A stretch of DNA of 64,000 nucleotides from Euzebyella saccharophila. Its GTDB lineage: Bacteria; Bacteroidota; Bacteroidia; Flavobacteriales; Flavobacteriaceae. A model generated the notes under the pieces. That model saw only the letters and a list, made by a program, of their open reading frames with translations. It ran no database searches and was not told the origin of the DNA. Positions 7,593 to 14,606 of this stretch are shown in pieces; the first letter of the stretch is position 1, and each line of letters begins with the position of its first letter. The position numbers and the translations under genes were made by a program. Location: positions 558,001 through 622,000 of the forward strand of contig NZ_JACYFJ010000001.1 of the NCBI RefSeq assembly GCF_014855495.1, in the 5' to 3' direction.

Positions 7593-8819
7593 TTAAATTT
7601 TAATTTTTCGATAGAGCGTTTCGGCAATTTTTTCAACCACACCAACCACCAGGGCATTGCCCATAAAAAAGGCTCTTTTTGTATCGGTAATTCCTTCTAA
7701 CTTGGTGTGATTATCAGGAAACATATTTAATCTTTCCAGTTCTACAGGAGTCAATCGCCTGAGTCCTTTTTTAGTCTGTACTACATGTTTGAACCTGGAA
7801 GGAGATTTACCGCCCTCCCCGGTAATAATGGTTCTTGAGGCATTATCCAGAGCATCTGGAAATATCATTCCCCCTTCACTATAGTTATAGGTATATCCGT
7901 TTTTAGCGGTTCTTGTTTCCTTTTTGGCACCTTTAAGGTATTCCCATTTGGGATAGTCTTCTTCGGGTATATAAAATACCTCCGGTATATCTCCATTTTG
8001 AAGAATCTTCCCTAAGCTCATATAATCGCCATGATAATCTGCTTCGGTTTTCATGGTATATGCCTTTCCGTTGATAAAGACTCCGGAATTTTGAAAGGGG
8101 GATAGTTTTTTTCCTTTGTTAAAATTATCTGATAGGCTCACCAAATCATCTTCAATAGGCACTTCCATAGGTCTCTTCATCGAGTTTTTCAAAGGAAAAG
8201 CTTTTGCCATGGTACCATTGCTTTGTACCCATTCCTTTTTATCACAAGTATTTATTTGCTTATAAACTTGGGTAGATTTGTGATAGCCCAGAAAAAAAAC
8301 GCGCCTTCGGCGCTGTGGCATTCCATATTCCGCAGCGTTTATTACGCGCCATTCTACGGCATAGCCCAAGTCATCCAAACTTTTGAGCATGATGGCAAAA
8401 TCCCGTCCCCTTTGTGAGGAAGGAGATTTTAAAAGGCGGTCTACATTTTCCAGAAACAGGTAGGGTACCGGTTTTTGTTGATCACTTAAAATACGATGGA
8501 TGCTCCACCACAGCACCCCCTTTTTACCAATAAGACCTTTTGAATTCTGTAAGGTAGTGGCCACGGAATAATCCTGGCAGGGAAATCCGCCTACCAATAA
8601 ATCGGCCTTGGGAACGTCCTCGATGGGCACTTCAGCAATATCTTGGTTGGAATGATTTTGTTCACCAAAACGCGCTTCATAGACCATAGAGGCATGTTGG
8701 GTTTTGGTGCTGGGTTCCCATTGATTGCTCCAAACAACCTCAAACTTCCCGTTTTTTTCAAGTCCTAGCCGGAAACCGCCCACACCAGCAAAAAGTTCTA
8801 TAACTTTGAATTTCTCCAT
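7593..8819 (-). CDS. DNA (cytosine-5-)-methyltransferase
   Basis: This 408-residue methylase transfers methyl groups from SAM to C5 of cytosine. It has the ordered C5 motifs: I 'ELFAGVGGFRLGLE' (near residue 10), IV 'GGFPCQDYSVA' with the catalytic Cys (near 80), VI 'FLENVDRLL', VIII 'AAEYGMPQRRRRVFFLG', then a variable target-recognition region, and IX-X 'RRLTPVELERLNMFPDNH' and 'FFMGNALVVGVVEKIAETL'. The ATG at 8819 puts motif I at the usual place; a TTG at 8828 is in frame. It is the first gene of a two-gene operon with the endonuclease and is divergent from the NlpC/P60 gene across only 37 bases. It protects host sites. The recognition sequence is unknown. Confidence 0.93.
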   Translation of the reverse strand: MEKFKVIELFAGVGGFRLGLEKNGKFEVVWSNQWEPSTKTQHASMVYEARFGEQNHSNQDIAEVPIEDVPKADLLVGGFPCQDYSVATTLQNSKGLIGKKGVLWWSIHRILSDQQKPVPYLFLENVDRLLKSPSSQRGRDFAIMLKSLDDLGYAVEWRVINAAEYGMPQRRRRVFFLGYHKSTQVYKQINTCDKKEWVQSNGTMAKAFPLKNSMKRPMEVPIEDDLVSLSDNFNKGKKLSPFQNSGVFINGKAYTMKTEADYHGDYMSLGKILQNGDIPEVFYIPEEDYPKWEYLKGAKKETRTAKNGYTYNYSEGGMIFPDALDNASRTIITGEGGKSPSRFKHVVQTKKGLRRLTPVELERLNMFPDNHTKLEGITDTKRAFFMGNALVVGVVEKIAETLYRKIKI

Positions 8820-8856
8820 GGAGACCAAAGTTAACTAATTTGATTTCGGAAAAGGA

Positions 8857-10065
8857 ATGATGGATAAAGCAAAGAGTGGAAGGGTTTTATTGAAAATGTT
8901 GATGTGTATTGGCTTTATAGCTGTGATAGCTTGCGAGGGCATCACTTCTCGAGAACAGGTTTTCCTAAATAAAATAAAGGAGGTACGAAAAGAATTTGCA
9001 CCCGATAAAAGAACGGTTCTTTTTGACGTTCATGTTTATACTGACCGTAAAAAATACTTGATTACTGGCGAAAGCAACAGTGCCGAGGCCTTACATGCGC
9101 TAAGGAAAGAACTTAAGGAATCCGATTTTGATTTTACAGACGAGCTGCGATTGTTGCCTGCCAAAACTTTGGGAGATACCGTACAGGCAGTAGTTAACAT
9201 ATCTGTTGCAAATTTACGGAGCAACCCAAAACATTCCGCAGAACTTGCCACACAGGCTACCTTGGGAACACCGGTAAAGGTACTTAAAAAAGAGGGGGGA
9301 TGGTTCTATATTCAGACTCCTGATAAATATTTATCCTGGGTAGATGACGGTGGAATTCAATTGATGAATTCAGATGATATGAAAGCCTGGCAAGCATCAT
9401 CCAAAATAATTTATACCAAAACCTACGGTCATTCCTATGCCAATGAGGCCAAGGACGGTATTATTTCAGATTTGGTGGCAGGAAATGTGCTCGAGGTGGA
9501 GTCCGCTACCGATGAATTTTTTGAAGTGTCCTATCCCGATGGAAGAAAGGCTTTTGTAGTAAAGTCCGAGGCGGAAGACTATAACCAATGGATCGATCAA
9601 ATGAATCCAACAGTTGAAGATTTGGTTAGCACTTCAAAGGAATTAATGGGTGTTCCCTACCTATGGGGAGGAACTTCAACAAAGGGAATGGATTGTAGCG
9701 GGTTTACCAAAACCATTTATTTTTTAAATGGAATGGTTATTCCTAGGGATGCCTCACAGCAAGTACATACGGGTAAATCTATTGATTCAATCCAGAATTT
9801 TGAAGATTTGGAAAAAGGAGATTTATTGTTTTTTGGTCGAAAAGCTACCGACTCTACTGCTGAAAAGGTGGTGCATGTTGGTATGTGGATCGGTAATAAT
9901 GAATTTATTCATGCCTCCAATATGGTTCGCATCAGTAGTATAGATCCAGAGGCCTATAATTTTGATGAATGGAACCGAAACAGGTATTTGAGAACCAAAC
10001 GAATCTTAAAGGAAAAGGACCCGGATTTAATAGATCTTACCCAAATACCGCTATTTAAAGAATAA
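8857..10065 (+). CDS. NlpC/P60 (C40) peptidase lipoprotein with SH3 domains
   Basis: This 402-residue protein has a lipoprotein signal ending 'VIAC' (Cys about 26). Two bacterial SH3-like segments follow (about 105-165 and 180-235), then an NlpC/P60 domain. The catalytic Cys is in 'GTSTKGMDCSGFTK' (about residue 280), the His in 'VVHVGMWIGNNEFIHAS' (about 330), and the third polar residue is a later His. Such enzymes cut gamma-D-Glu-diamino-acid bonds in peptidoglycan stem peptides at the cell envelope. ATG codons at 8857 and 8860 are both possible starts. Its 3' end overlaps the convergent Gfo/Idh gene by 11 bases. Confidence 0.9.
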   Translation: MMDKAKSGRVLLKMLMCIGFIAVIACEGITSREQVFLNKIKEVRKEFAPDKRTVLFDVHVYTDRKKYLITGESNSAEALHALRKELKESDFDFTDELRLLPAKTLGDTVQAVVNISVANLRSNPKHSAELATQATLGTPVKVLKKEGGWFYIQTPDKYLSWVDDGGIQLMNSDDMKAWQASSKIIYTKTYGHSYANEAKDGIISDLVAGNVLEVESATDEFFEVSYPDGRKAFVVKSEAEDYNQWIDQMNPTVEDLVSTSKELMGVPYLWGGTSTKGMDCSGFTKTIYFLNGMVIPRDASQQVHTGKSIDSIQNFEDLEKGDLLFFGRKATDSTAEKVVHVGMWIGNNEFIHASNMVRISSIDPEAYNFDEWNRNRYLRTKRILKEKDPDLIDLTQIPLFKE

Positions 10066-11113
10066 CGGTTTGTCCCGTCCTAAAGGATTTGTCCGCTGCC
10101 AATACAATGCGCAAACTATTGATGGCGTCCCTTAGGTGGTCGCTTAAATCAATATCATCGGTTATCGCTTTTAGAAAATATTCTTGTTCCAAACGGCATA
10201 GGGCATCATGGTCCGGTTCATCAGAGGTGTCCAATAGTTTATCGGGTTCCGTAAAATTTCCCTCCCTATCCGTAGCGCTGTAATGTAATCTTAGGGATCC
10301 GGTTTTGGAGTGGCTGTCTACATCGTCAGAATCGCCTTTTGCCTCGTCAATAATGGAAACACAACCTTTGGGCCCAATTATATCCTTTACAAAGAAGGCC
10401 GTTTCACTCATCATAGGACCCCATCCTGCTTCATACCAACCAACGGAACCATCTTTAAAACGAACCTGCAACTGTCCGTAGTTGTACATGCTCTTATCTA
10501 TTTCTTCCGTAAGACGGGCCCCAATGGCGCTTACACTGACCGGAACGGATTGGGTCATCAAACACATCATATCCACATAATGAACCCCACAATCTACAAT
10601 GGGAGACATAGATTTCATCAATTGTTTATGTGTATGCCAATGGCCACCTGAACTTTGTTGGTTAAGATTCATTCGCATGACCAAAGGTTTCCCAAGGTTA
10701 CGGGCAATTTCTACGAATTTTTCCCAAGCTGGATGAACTCTTAGAATATAGCCAACCACCATCTTTTTTCCCCTTTCAGCCGCAAGTGCAACCAGTGACG
10801 TGGCATCTTCTACCGTTAATGCCAAAGGCTTTTCAACAAAAACATGGGCGTTGGCGATCAGTGCCATTTGTATATAAGCAGAATGTGTATCAGGATAAGT
10901 ATTTATGGATACCGCATCTGGCCGGGTGGTATGTAAGGCTTCTTGATAGGAACTAAAAGTGGGGTAGCCACCTAATTCTTTAGATAGTCTTTCCCTACTT
11001 TCTGGAGTACGGCTTACTAACCCAACAATTTCAAAGCCATTTAATTGATGATAGGCCCTGGCATGTGAGGTTCCCATATTACCACAACCTACTACTAAAA
11101 TTTTAATGGTCAT
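10055..11113 (-). CDS. Gfo/Idh/MocA family NAD(P)-dependent oxidoreductase
   Basis: This is a 352-residue cytosolic dehydrogenase of sugars, inositols or related compounds. The Rossmann start 'ILVVGCGNMGTSHARAYHQ' (GxGxxG, residues 5-23) and the 'FVEKPLALT' motif (EKP, about residue 95) are the family signatures, followed by the C-terminal alpha/beta dimerisation domain. The substrate cannot be inferred. Its 3' end overlaps the NlpC/P60 gene by 11 bases in convergent orientation. It ends without an obvious terminator and stands alone on its strand. Confidence 0.9.
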   Translation of the reverse strand: MTIKILVVGCGNMGTSHARAYHQLNGFEIVGLVSRTPESRERLSKELGGYPTFSSYQEALHTTRPDAVSINTYPDTHSAYIQMALIANAHVFVEKPLALTVEDATSLVALAAERGKKMVVGYILRVHPAWEKFVEIARNLGKPLVMRMNLNQQSSGGHWHTHKQLMKSMSPIVDCGVHYVDMMCLMTQSVPVSVSAIGARLTEEIDKSMYNYGQLQVRFKDGSVGWYEAGWGPMMSETAFFVKDIIGPKGCVSIIDEAKGDSDDVDSHSKTGSLRLHYSATDREGNFTEPDKLLDTSDEPDHDALCRLEQEYFLKAITDDIDLSDHLRDAINSLRIVLAADKSFRTGQTVIL

Positions 11114-11217
11114 TTTAAAAATAATTAGGCTTAAAATTAAGAATTGTAGGTAATTTTAATGAATATACTTCTAGTATAGGCTGGAAAAACAACTTTGGCG
11201 TACCCCTCAAAACAAGA

Positions 11218-11250
11218 AAGCCTCTCGATTTCTCGAAAGGCTTGTCGTTG
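11218..11250 (-). terminator. Terminator hairpin after the tRNA gene
   Basis: AAGCCT at 11218-11223 pairs with AGGCTT at 11238-11243, extended by an inner TCGA/TCGA pairing and broken by one C-A mismatch. Read on the minus strand it lies just downstream of the tRNA and is followed by a T-rich run, as expected for a factor-independent terminator. Confidence 0.5.
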
Positions 11251-11256
11251 CATCTG

Positions 11257-11330
11257 TGGTCCCACCTGGGCTCGAACCAGGGACCACCTGATTATGAGTC
11301 AGGTGCTCTAACCAACTGAGCTATAGGACC
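11257..11330 (-). tRNA. tRNA with CAT anticodon (elongator Met or Ile2)
   Basis: The 74-base minus-strand sequence folds as a complete cloverleaf: acceptor GGTCCTA with TGGGACC, a D-arm with GTTGGTTAGAGC, an anticodon stem CCTGA/TCAGG around loop CTCATAA, and a T-arm with GGTTCGAGCC. The anticodon is CAT. The CCA end is not encoded. C4-G69 and C5-G68 in the acceptor stem resemble tRNA-Ile2, which TilS modifies with lysidine to read AUA. The U29-A41 pair is more like elongator Met. The identity is left open. Confidence 0.92.
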
Positions 11331-11446
11331 GGTCATTTTCAAAATGTCATCGCCAAAGATGGACTATGGCAGAAAATGAGCGCAAATTTAAGTATAAACG
11401 GCAACTACGCAAAATTTTGTTCTTCGTTTCTATAAAAAAGAAAGAT

Positions 11447-11866
11447 TTAATCATCATTTTTAATTTCTTGACAAAGCTCTATAAGTACCCCGTTGCAGGA
11501 TTTTGGGTGAACAAAGGCTACCAATTTATTATCTGCCCCTTTTTTGGGGGAGTCATCGATGATATCAAATCCTTCCTTTTTTAATCGGATAATTTCCTTG
11601 TAGATATCGGTAACCAAAAAAGCAATATGGTGAATTCCTTCACCCCTTTGTTCTACGAATTTGGCTATAGGGCCCTGTTTATGGGTAGCTTGCAACAGTT
11701 CAACTTTACTATCCGCAGTTTTAAAGAAGGAGGTAAGGACTCCCTCTGAGGCCACCTCCTCTATTTTATAATGGGAAACCCCCAGTATCTTACGGTAAAC
11801 CTCATTGGCCTTCTCCAAGTCATTGACAGCAATACCTACATGCTCTATTTTTTTCAAATTTGCCAT
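11447..11866 (-). CDS. mce: Methylmalonyl-CoA epimerase
   Basis: The enzyme interconverts (R)- and (S)-methylmalonyl-CoA, linking propionyl-CoA metabolism to succinyl-CoA. The 139-residue VOC-fold protein has two tandem beta-alpha-beta-beta-beta units. The metal ligands can be placed at the His of 'IEHVGIAV', the 'KVELLQ' strand, the His pair of 'GIHHIAFLV', and the Glu of 'GVLIELCQ'. Length and spacing match known mce proteins. Mutase subunits are not in the window. It is a single gene, divergent from rbfA across 63 bases. Confidence 0.92.
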   Translation of the reverse strand: MANLKKIEHVGIAVNDLEKANEVYRKILGVSHYKIEEVASEGVLTSFFKTADSKVELLQATHKQGPIAKFVEQRGEGIHHIAFLVTDIYKEIIRLKKEGFDIIDDSPKKGADNKLVAFVHPKSCNGVLIELCQEIKNDD

Positions 11867-11917
11867 TATATTTTATGCTGTAAGCTCATATCTTCCTAAT
11901 TTACATTTAATTCTGCG

Positions 11918-11925
11918 TATTTTTG
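11918..11925 (+). promoter_or_regulatory. Candidate -7 box next to the rbfA start codon
   Basis: TATTTTTG fits TAnnTTTG and ends four bases before the rbfA ATG. Transcription would begin at or within a base or two of the start codon, giving a leaderless or nearly leaderless mRNA. Confidence 0.35.
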
Positions 11926-11929
11926 CCCA

Positions 11930-12322
11930 ATGGAAACACAAAGACAGAAAAAAATAGCGGGTGTTATACAAGAGGATATGGTAGATATTCTTCAACGTGC
12001 CGCAAAGGATGGAGGATTGCAGGGTACATTGATTTCCGTAACCAAAGTAAAAGTAACTACGGACTTATCAATTGCCAAGGTCTATATAAGTATATTTCCC
12101 AACAAACAGGCAACAGAGCTTATGGAAGGTATAAAATCCAACCAACCTCTAATAAAGCATGAGCTTGCCCAAAGAACCCGAAACCAATTACGCAGGGTAC
12201 CCGAACTTCTTTTTTATTTGGATGATTCCATAGAGTATATGGACAATATTGAAAAATCCCTAAAAGGAAAGGATGATCCCATACAGAACAGGGAATTGTT
12301 GGAGAAAAGAAAAAAACTATAG
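11930..12322 (+). CDS. rbfA: 30S ribosome-binding factor A
   Basis: RbfA binds the small subunit and assists late 16S maturation and cold adaptation. The 130-residue KH-like protein has 'RQKKIAGVIQEDMVDILQRA' at the start and the family core 'VTKVKVTTDLSIAKVYISIF' (about 36-55), then 'LRRVPELLFYLDDSIEYMDNI' near the C-terminus. The length is typical. It ends two bases before the start of the LolC/E-type permease gene, so the two are probably co-translated. Confidence 0.93.
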   Translation: METQRQKKIAGVIQEDMVDILQRAAKDGGLQGTLISVTKVKVTTDLSIAKVYISIFPNKQATELMEGIKSNQPLIKHELAQRTRNQLRRVPELLFYLDDSIEYMDNIEKSLKGKDDPIQNRELLEKRKKL

Positions 12323-12324
12323 GG

Positions 12325-13515
12325 TTGAACTTTCCGCTGTACATCGCTAAGCGCTACGTACGCTCCAAGAGTAGTCAGAATGCCATCAATATCATCAACC
12401 TAATTACTTTTTTGGTAATCGTAATAGGCTCTGCTGCTTTGTTTATAGTACTCTCGGGTTTTGCAGGATTAAAGGGTTTTAGCCTTCAGTTCAGTAATAC
12501 TTTTGACCCGGATCTAAAGGCACAACCAGTTCAAGGAAAAGTTTTCACATTAAGTGAGGAGCAGGAGGCCAAATTAAAGCTATTGGATGGTGTGGCAAGT
12601 TACACCAAAGAGCTTGAGGAAAAGGTATATTTAAAATTTCAAGGAAAAAGTCATATTGCATTTATAAAGGGTGTAGATACCAATTATAACCGTGTAACGG
12701 AAATGGATAGTACCATTCTCTACGGTAATTGGCGAATAAACGAAGAGGAAGCGGTTGCGGGTATTGGGGTTATAAATATTCTAGGCCTGTCCGTTAACCA
12801 AAGTGCCTTGGTAGTAATGGCCCTTAAACCGGGTAAGGGGTCACTCTCCCTAAATGATTTAAAGACCAAACCCTATTTTATAAGCGGCGTATTTGGTGTT
12901 GAGGAAAACTTGGATAAAAAATACGTTTTTGCCGATTTGCCTTCAGTTCAAAACCTGTTGGAAAGAACGGACCGTGAGGTATCTGGGGTTGGGTTTAAAT
13001 TACTTGAGGGTGCAGATGTAATTTCAGTAAAAAAGAACATTGCCGATATTTTAGGAAATGAAGTGAAGGTTTTGGACAGGCAGGAGCTAAATAGTACCTT
13101 GCACCGAATGTTAAATACCGAAAACTTAGCCACCTACCTCATTTTTACCCTGGTACTTATCATTGCCCTTTTTAATGTGGTGGGCGCTATTATAATGATG
13201 GTATTGGATAAGCAACAAAACCTGAAAACGCTATATAATTTAGGAACCACCGTTAAAAAATTGCGGTCCATCTTTTTTGTTCAAGGGCTGCTTGTCACCG
13301 GCATTGGTGGATTTATTGGAGTGGTTATAGGCTCTTTATTGATTTGGTCGCAATTGGCATTTGAGTGGCTAAAAATAACTCCCAGCTTGCCCTATCCCGT
13401 GGAGTATCAATGGATCAATGTAGTTATTGTATTGGCGACCATTTTAATATTAGGGATAATTGCCTCTAAAATTGCAAGCAGTAGAATCAATAAAAAATTG
13501 ATTGCGTCTACTTAG
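12325..13515 (+). CDS. ABC transporter permease, LolC/LolE (FtsX) type
   Basis: This 396-residue inner-membrane protein has one N-terminal membrane helix (about 20-45), a large periplasmic MacB_PCD-like domain (about 50-250), and three C-terminal helices forming the FtsX fold (from about 265). 'YIAKRYVRSKSSQNAINIIN' is the characteristic cytoplasmic lead-in. LolC/E proteins, with the LolD ATPase, release lipoproteins toward the outer membrane; no ATPase gene is nearby. The start is TTG at 12325, two bases after the rbfA stop; no suitable ATG exists near it. Its stop codon shares the TTAG at 13512-13515 with the convergent dusB stop. Confidence 0.88.
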   Translation: MNFPLYIAKRYVRSKSSQNAINIINLITFLVIVIGSAALFIVLSGFAGLKGFSLQFSNTFDPDLKAQPVQGKVFTLSEEQEAKLKLLDGVASYTKELEEKVYLKFQGKSHIAFIKGVDTNYNRVTEMDSTILYGNWRINEEEAVAGIGVINILGLSVNQSALVVMALKPGKGSLSLNDLKTKPYFISGVFGVEENLDKKYVFADLPSVQNLLERTDREVSGVGFKLLEGADVISVKKNIADILGNEVKVLDRQELNSTLHRMLNTENLATYLIFTLVLIIALFNVVGAIIMMVLDKQQNLKTLYNLGTTVKKLRSIFFVQGLLVTGIGGFIGVVIGSLLIWSQLAFEWLKITPSLPYPVEYQWINVVIVLATILILGIIASKIASSRINKKLIAST

Positions 13516-14507
13516 TGGCTAAATTCATAATCGCCAAATTTTTCCAGCGCTTCGTCAAAAGCGGCAAAAACATCTGCTGCATCATCACTGGTAACCATTT
13601 TCATACGATATTCCTTAAAATTGGGAATCCCCTTAAAATAGTTGGTATAGTGCCTGCGGGTTTCAAAGACCCCTAGTTTTTCCCCTTTCCAATCAATAGA
13701 CATTTGTAAATGCCTTCTAGCGGCTTCTACCCGCTCTTCCATGGTGGGAGGGGCCAAGTGTTCCCCAGTTTTAAAATAGTGCTTCACCTCATTAAAAAAC
13801 CAAGGATAGCCAATACTTGCGCGACCGATCATGGCTCCGTCCAAACCAAATTCATCTCGCATCTTAACGGCGGCTTCGGGAGTGTCTACATCGCCATTGC
13901 CAAAAACGGGAATATGCATTCTGGGATTGTTTTTTACTGCGGCAATAGGTTCCCAATTTGCACTTCCCTTATACATTTGTGCACGGGTGCGGCCATGTAT
14001 GGCAATCGCTTTACACCCCACATCCTGTAACTTTTCAGCTACCTCCACAATTTTTATGGAGTTTTCATCCCAACCCAAGCGGGTCTTAACGGTAATGGGT
14101 AGTTTGGTGCGTTCTACCATGGCCTTGGTCAAGGAAACCATTAAGTCAATATCCTTTAAAATTCCGGCCCCGGCACCTTTGCTCACTACCTTTTTAACAG
14201 GACAGCCAAAATTGATGTCAATAATATCTGGATTGGATTTTTCAACAATATCAACAGATTGGAGCATGGAATCTAAATTGGCCCCAAAAATCTGGATACC
14301 TACAGGGCGCTCCTTTTCGTATATATCCAGTTTCATGACACTTTTCGCCGCATCACGAATAAGCCCTTCAGAAGAAATGAATTCCGTATACACGACATCG
14401 GCACCATTTTCCTTGCACAATGCGCGAAACGGAGGGTCGCTCACATCTTCCATGGGCGCCAATAACAACGGAAAATCGGGTAATTGAATATCACCAATCT
14501 TGGGCAT
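13512..14507 (-). CDS. dusB: tRNA-dihydrouridine synthase B
   Basis: This flavoenzyme reduces uridine to dihydrouridine in the D-loop of tRNA. The 331-residue product starts MPKIGDIQLPDFPLLLAPME, the standard DusB beginning. It has the catalytic Cys in 'DINFGCPVKKVVSKGAGAG' (about residue 95), FMN-phosphate contacts in 'VFGNGDVDTPEAA' and 'GAMIGRASIGYPW', and a C-terminal helical domain. The ATG at 14507 matches the family; a TTG at 14534 would add nine residues, mostly lysine. It converges with the permease gene, sharing stop-codon bases. Confidence 0.93.
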   Translation of the reverse strand: MPKIGDIQLPDFPLLLAPMEDVSDPPFRALCKENGADVVYTEFISSEGLIRDAAKSVMKLDIYEKERPVGIQIFGANLDSMLQSVDIVEKSNPDIIDINFGCPVKKVVSKGAGAGILKDIDLMVSLTKAMVERTKLPITVKTRLGWDENSIKIVEVAEKLQDVGCKAIAIHGRTRAQMYKGSANWEPIAAVKNNPRMHIPVFGNGDVDTPEAAVKMRDEFGLDGAMIGRASIGYPWFFNEVKHYFKTGEHLAPPTMEERVEAARRHLQMSIDWKGEKLGVFETRRHYTNYFKGIPNFKEYRMKMVTSDDAADVFAAFDEALEKFGDYEFSH

Positions 14508-14606
14508 AGCTTTCTTCTTTTTTTGGGAGGGCAAAATTACATAATTTCCGCGGATAGCAGTTAATCAAGTAATTGTCTAAGCTTAATTAATAAAAGGAGA
14601 AGTAGT

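Noticed and set aside
13831-14487. 218-codon plus-strand ORF
   Set aside because: It lies wholly antisense to dusB, which has all family motifs; it is a mirror ORF.
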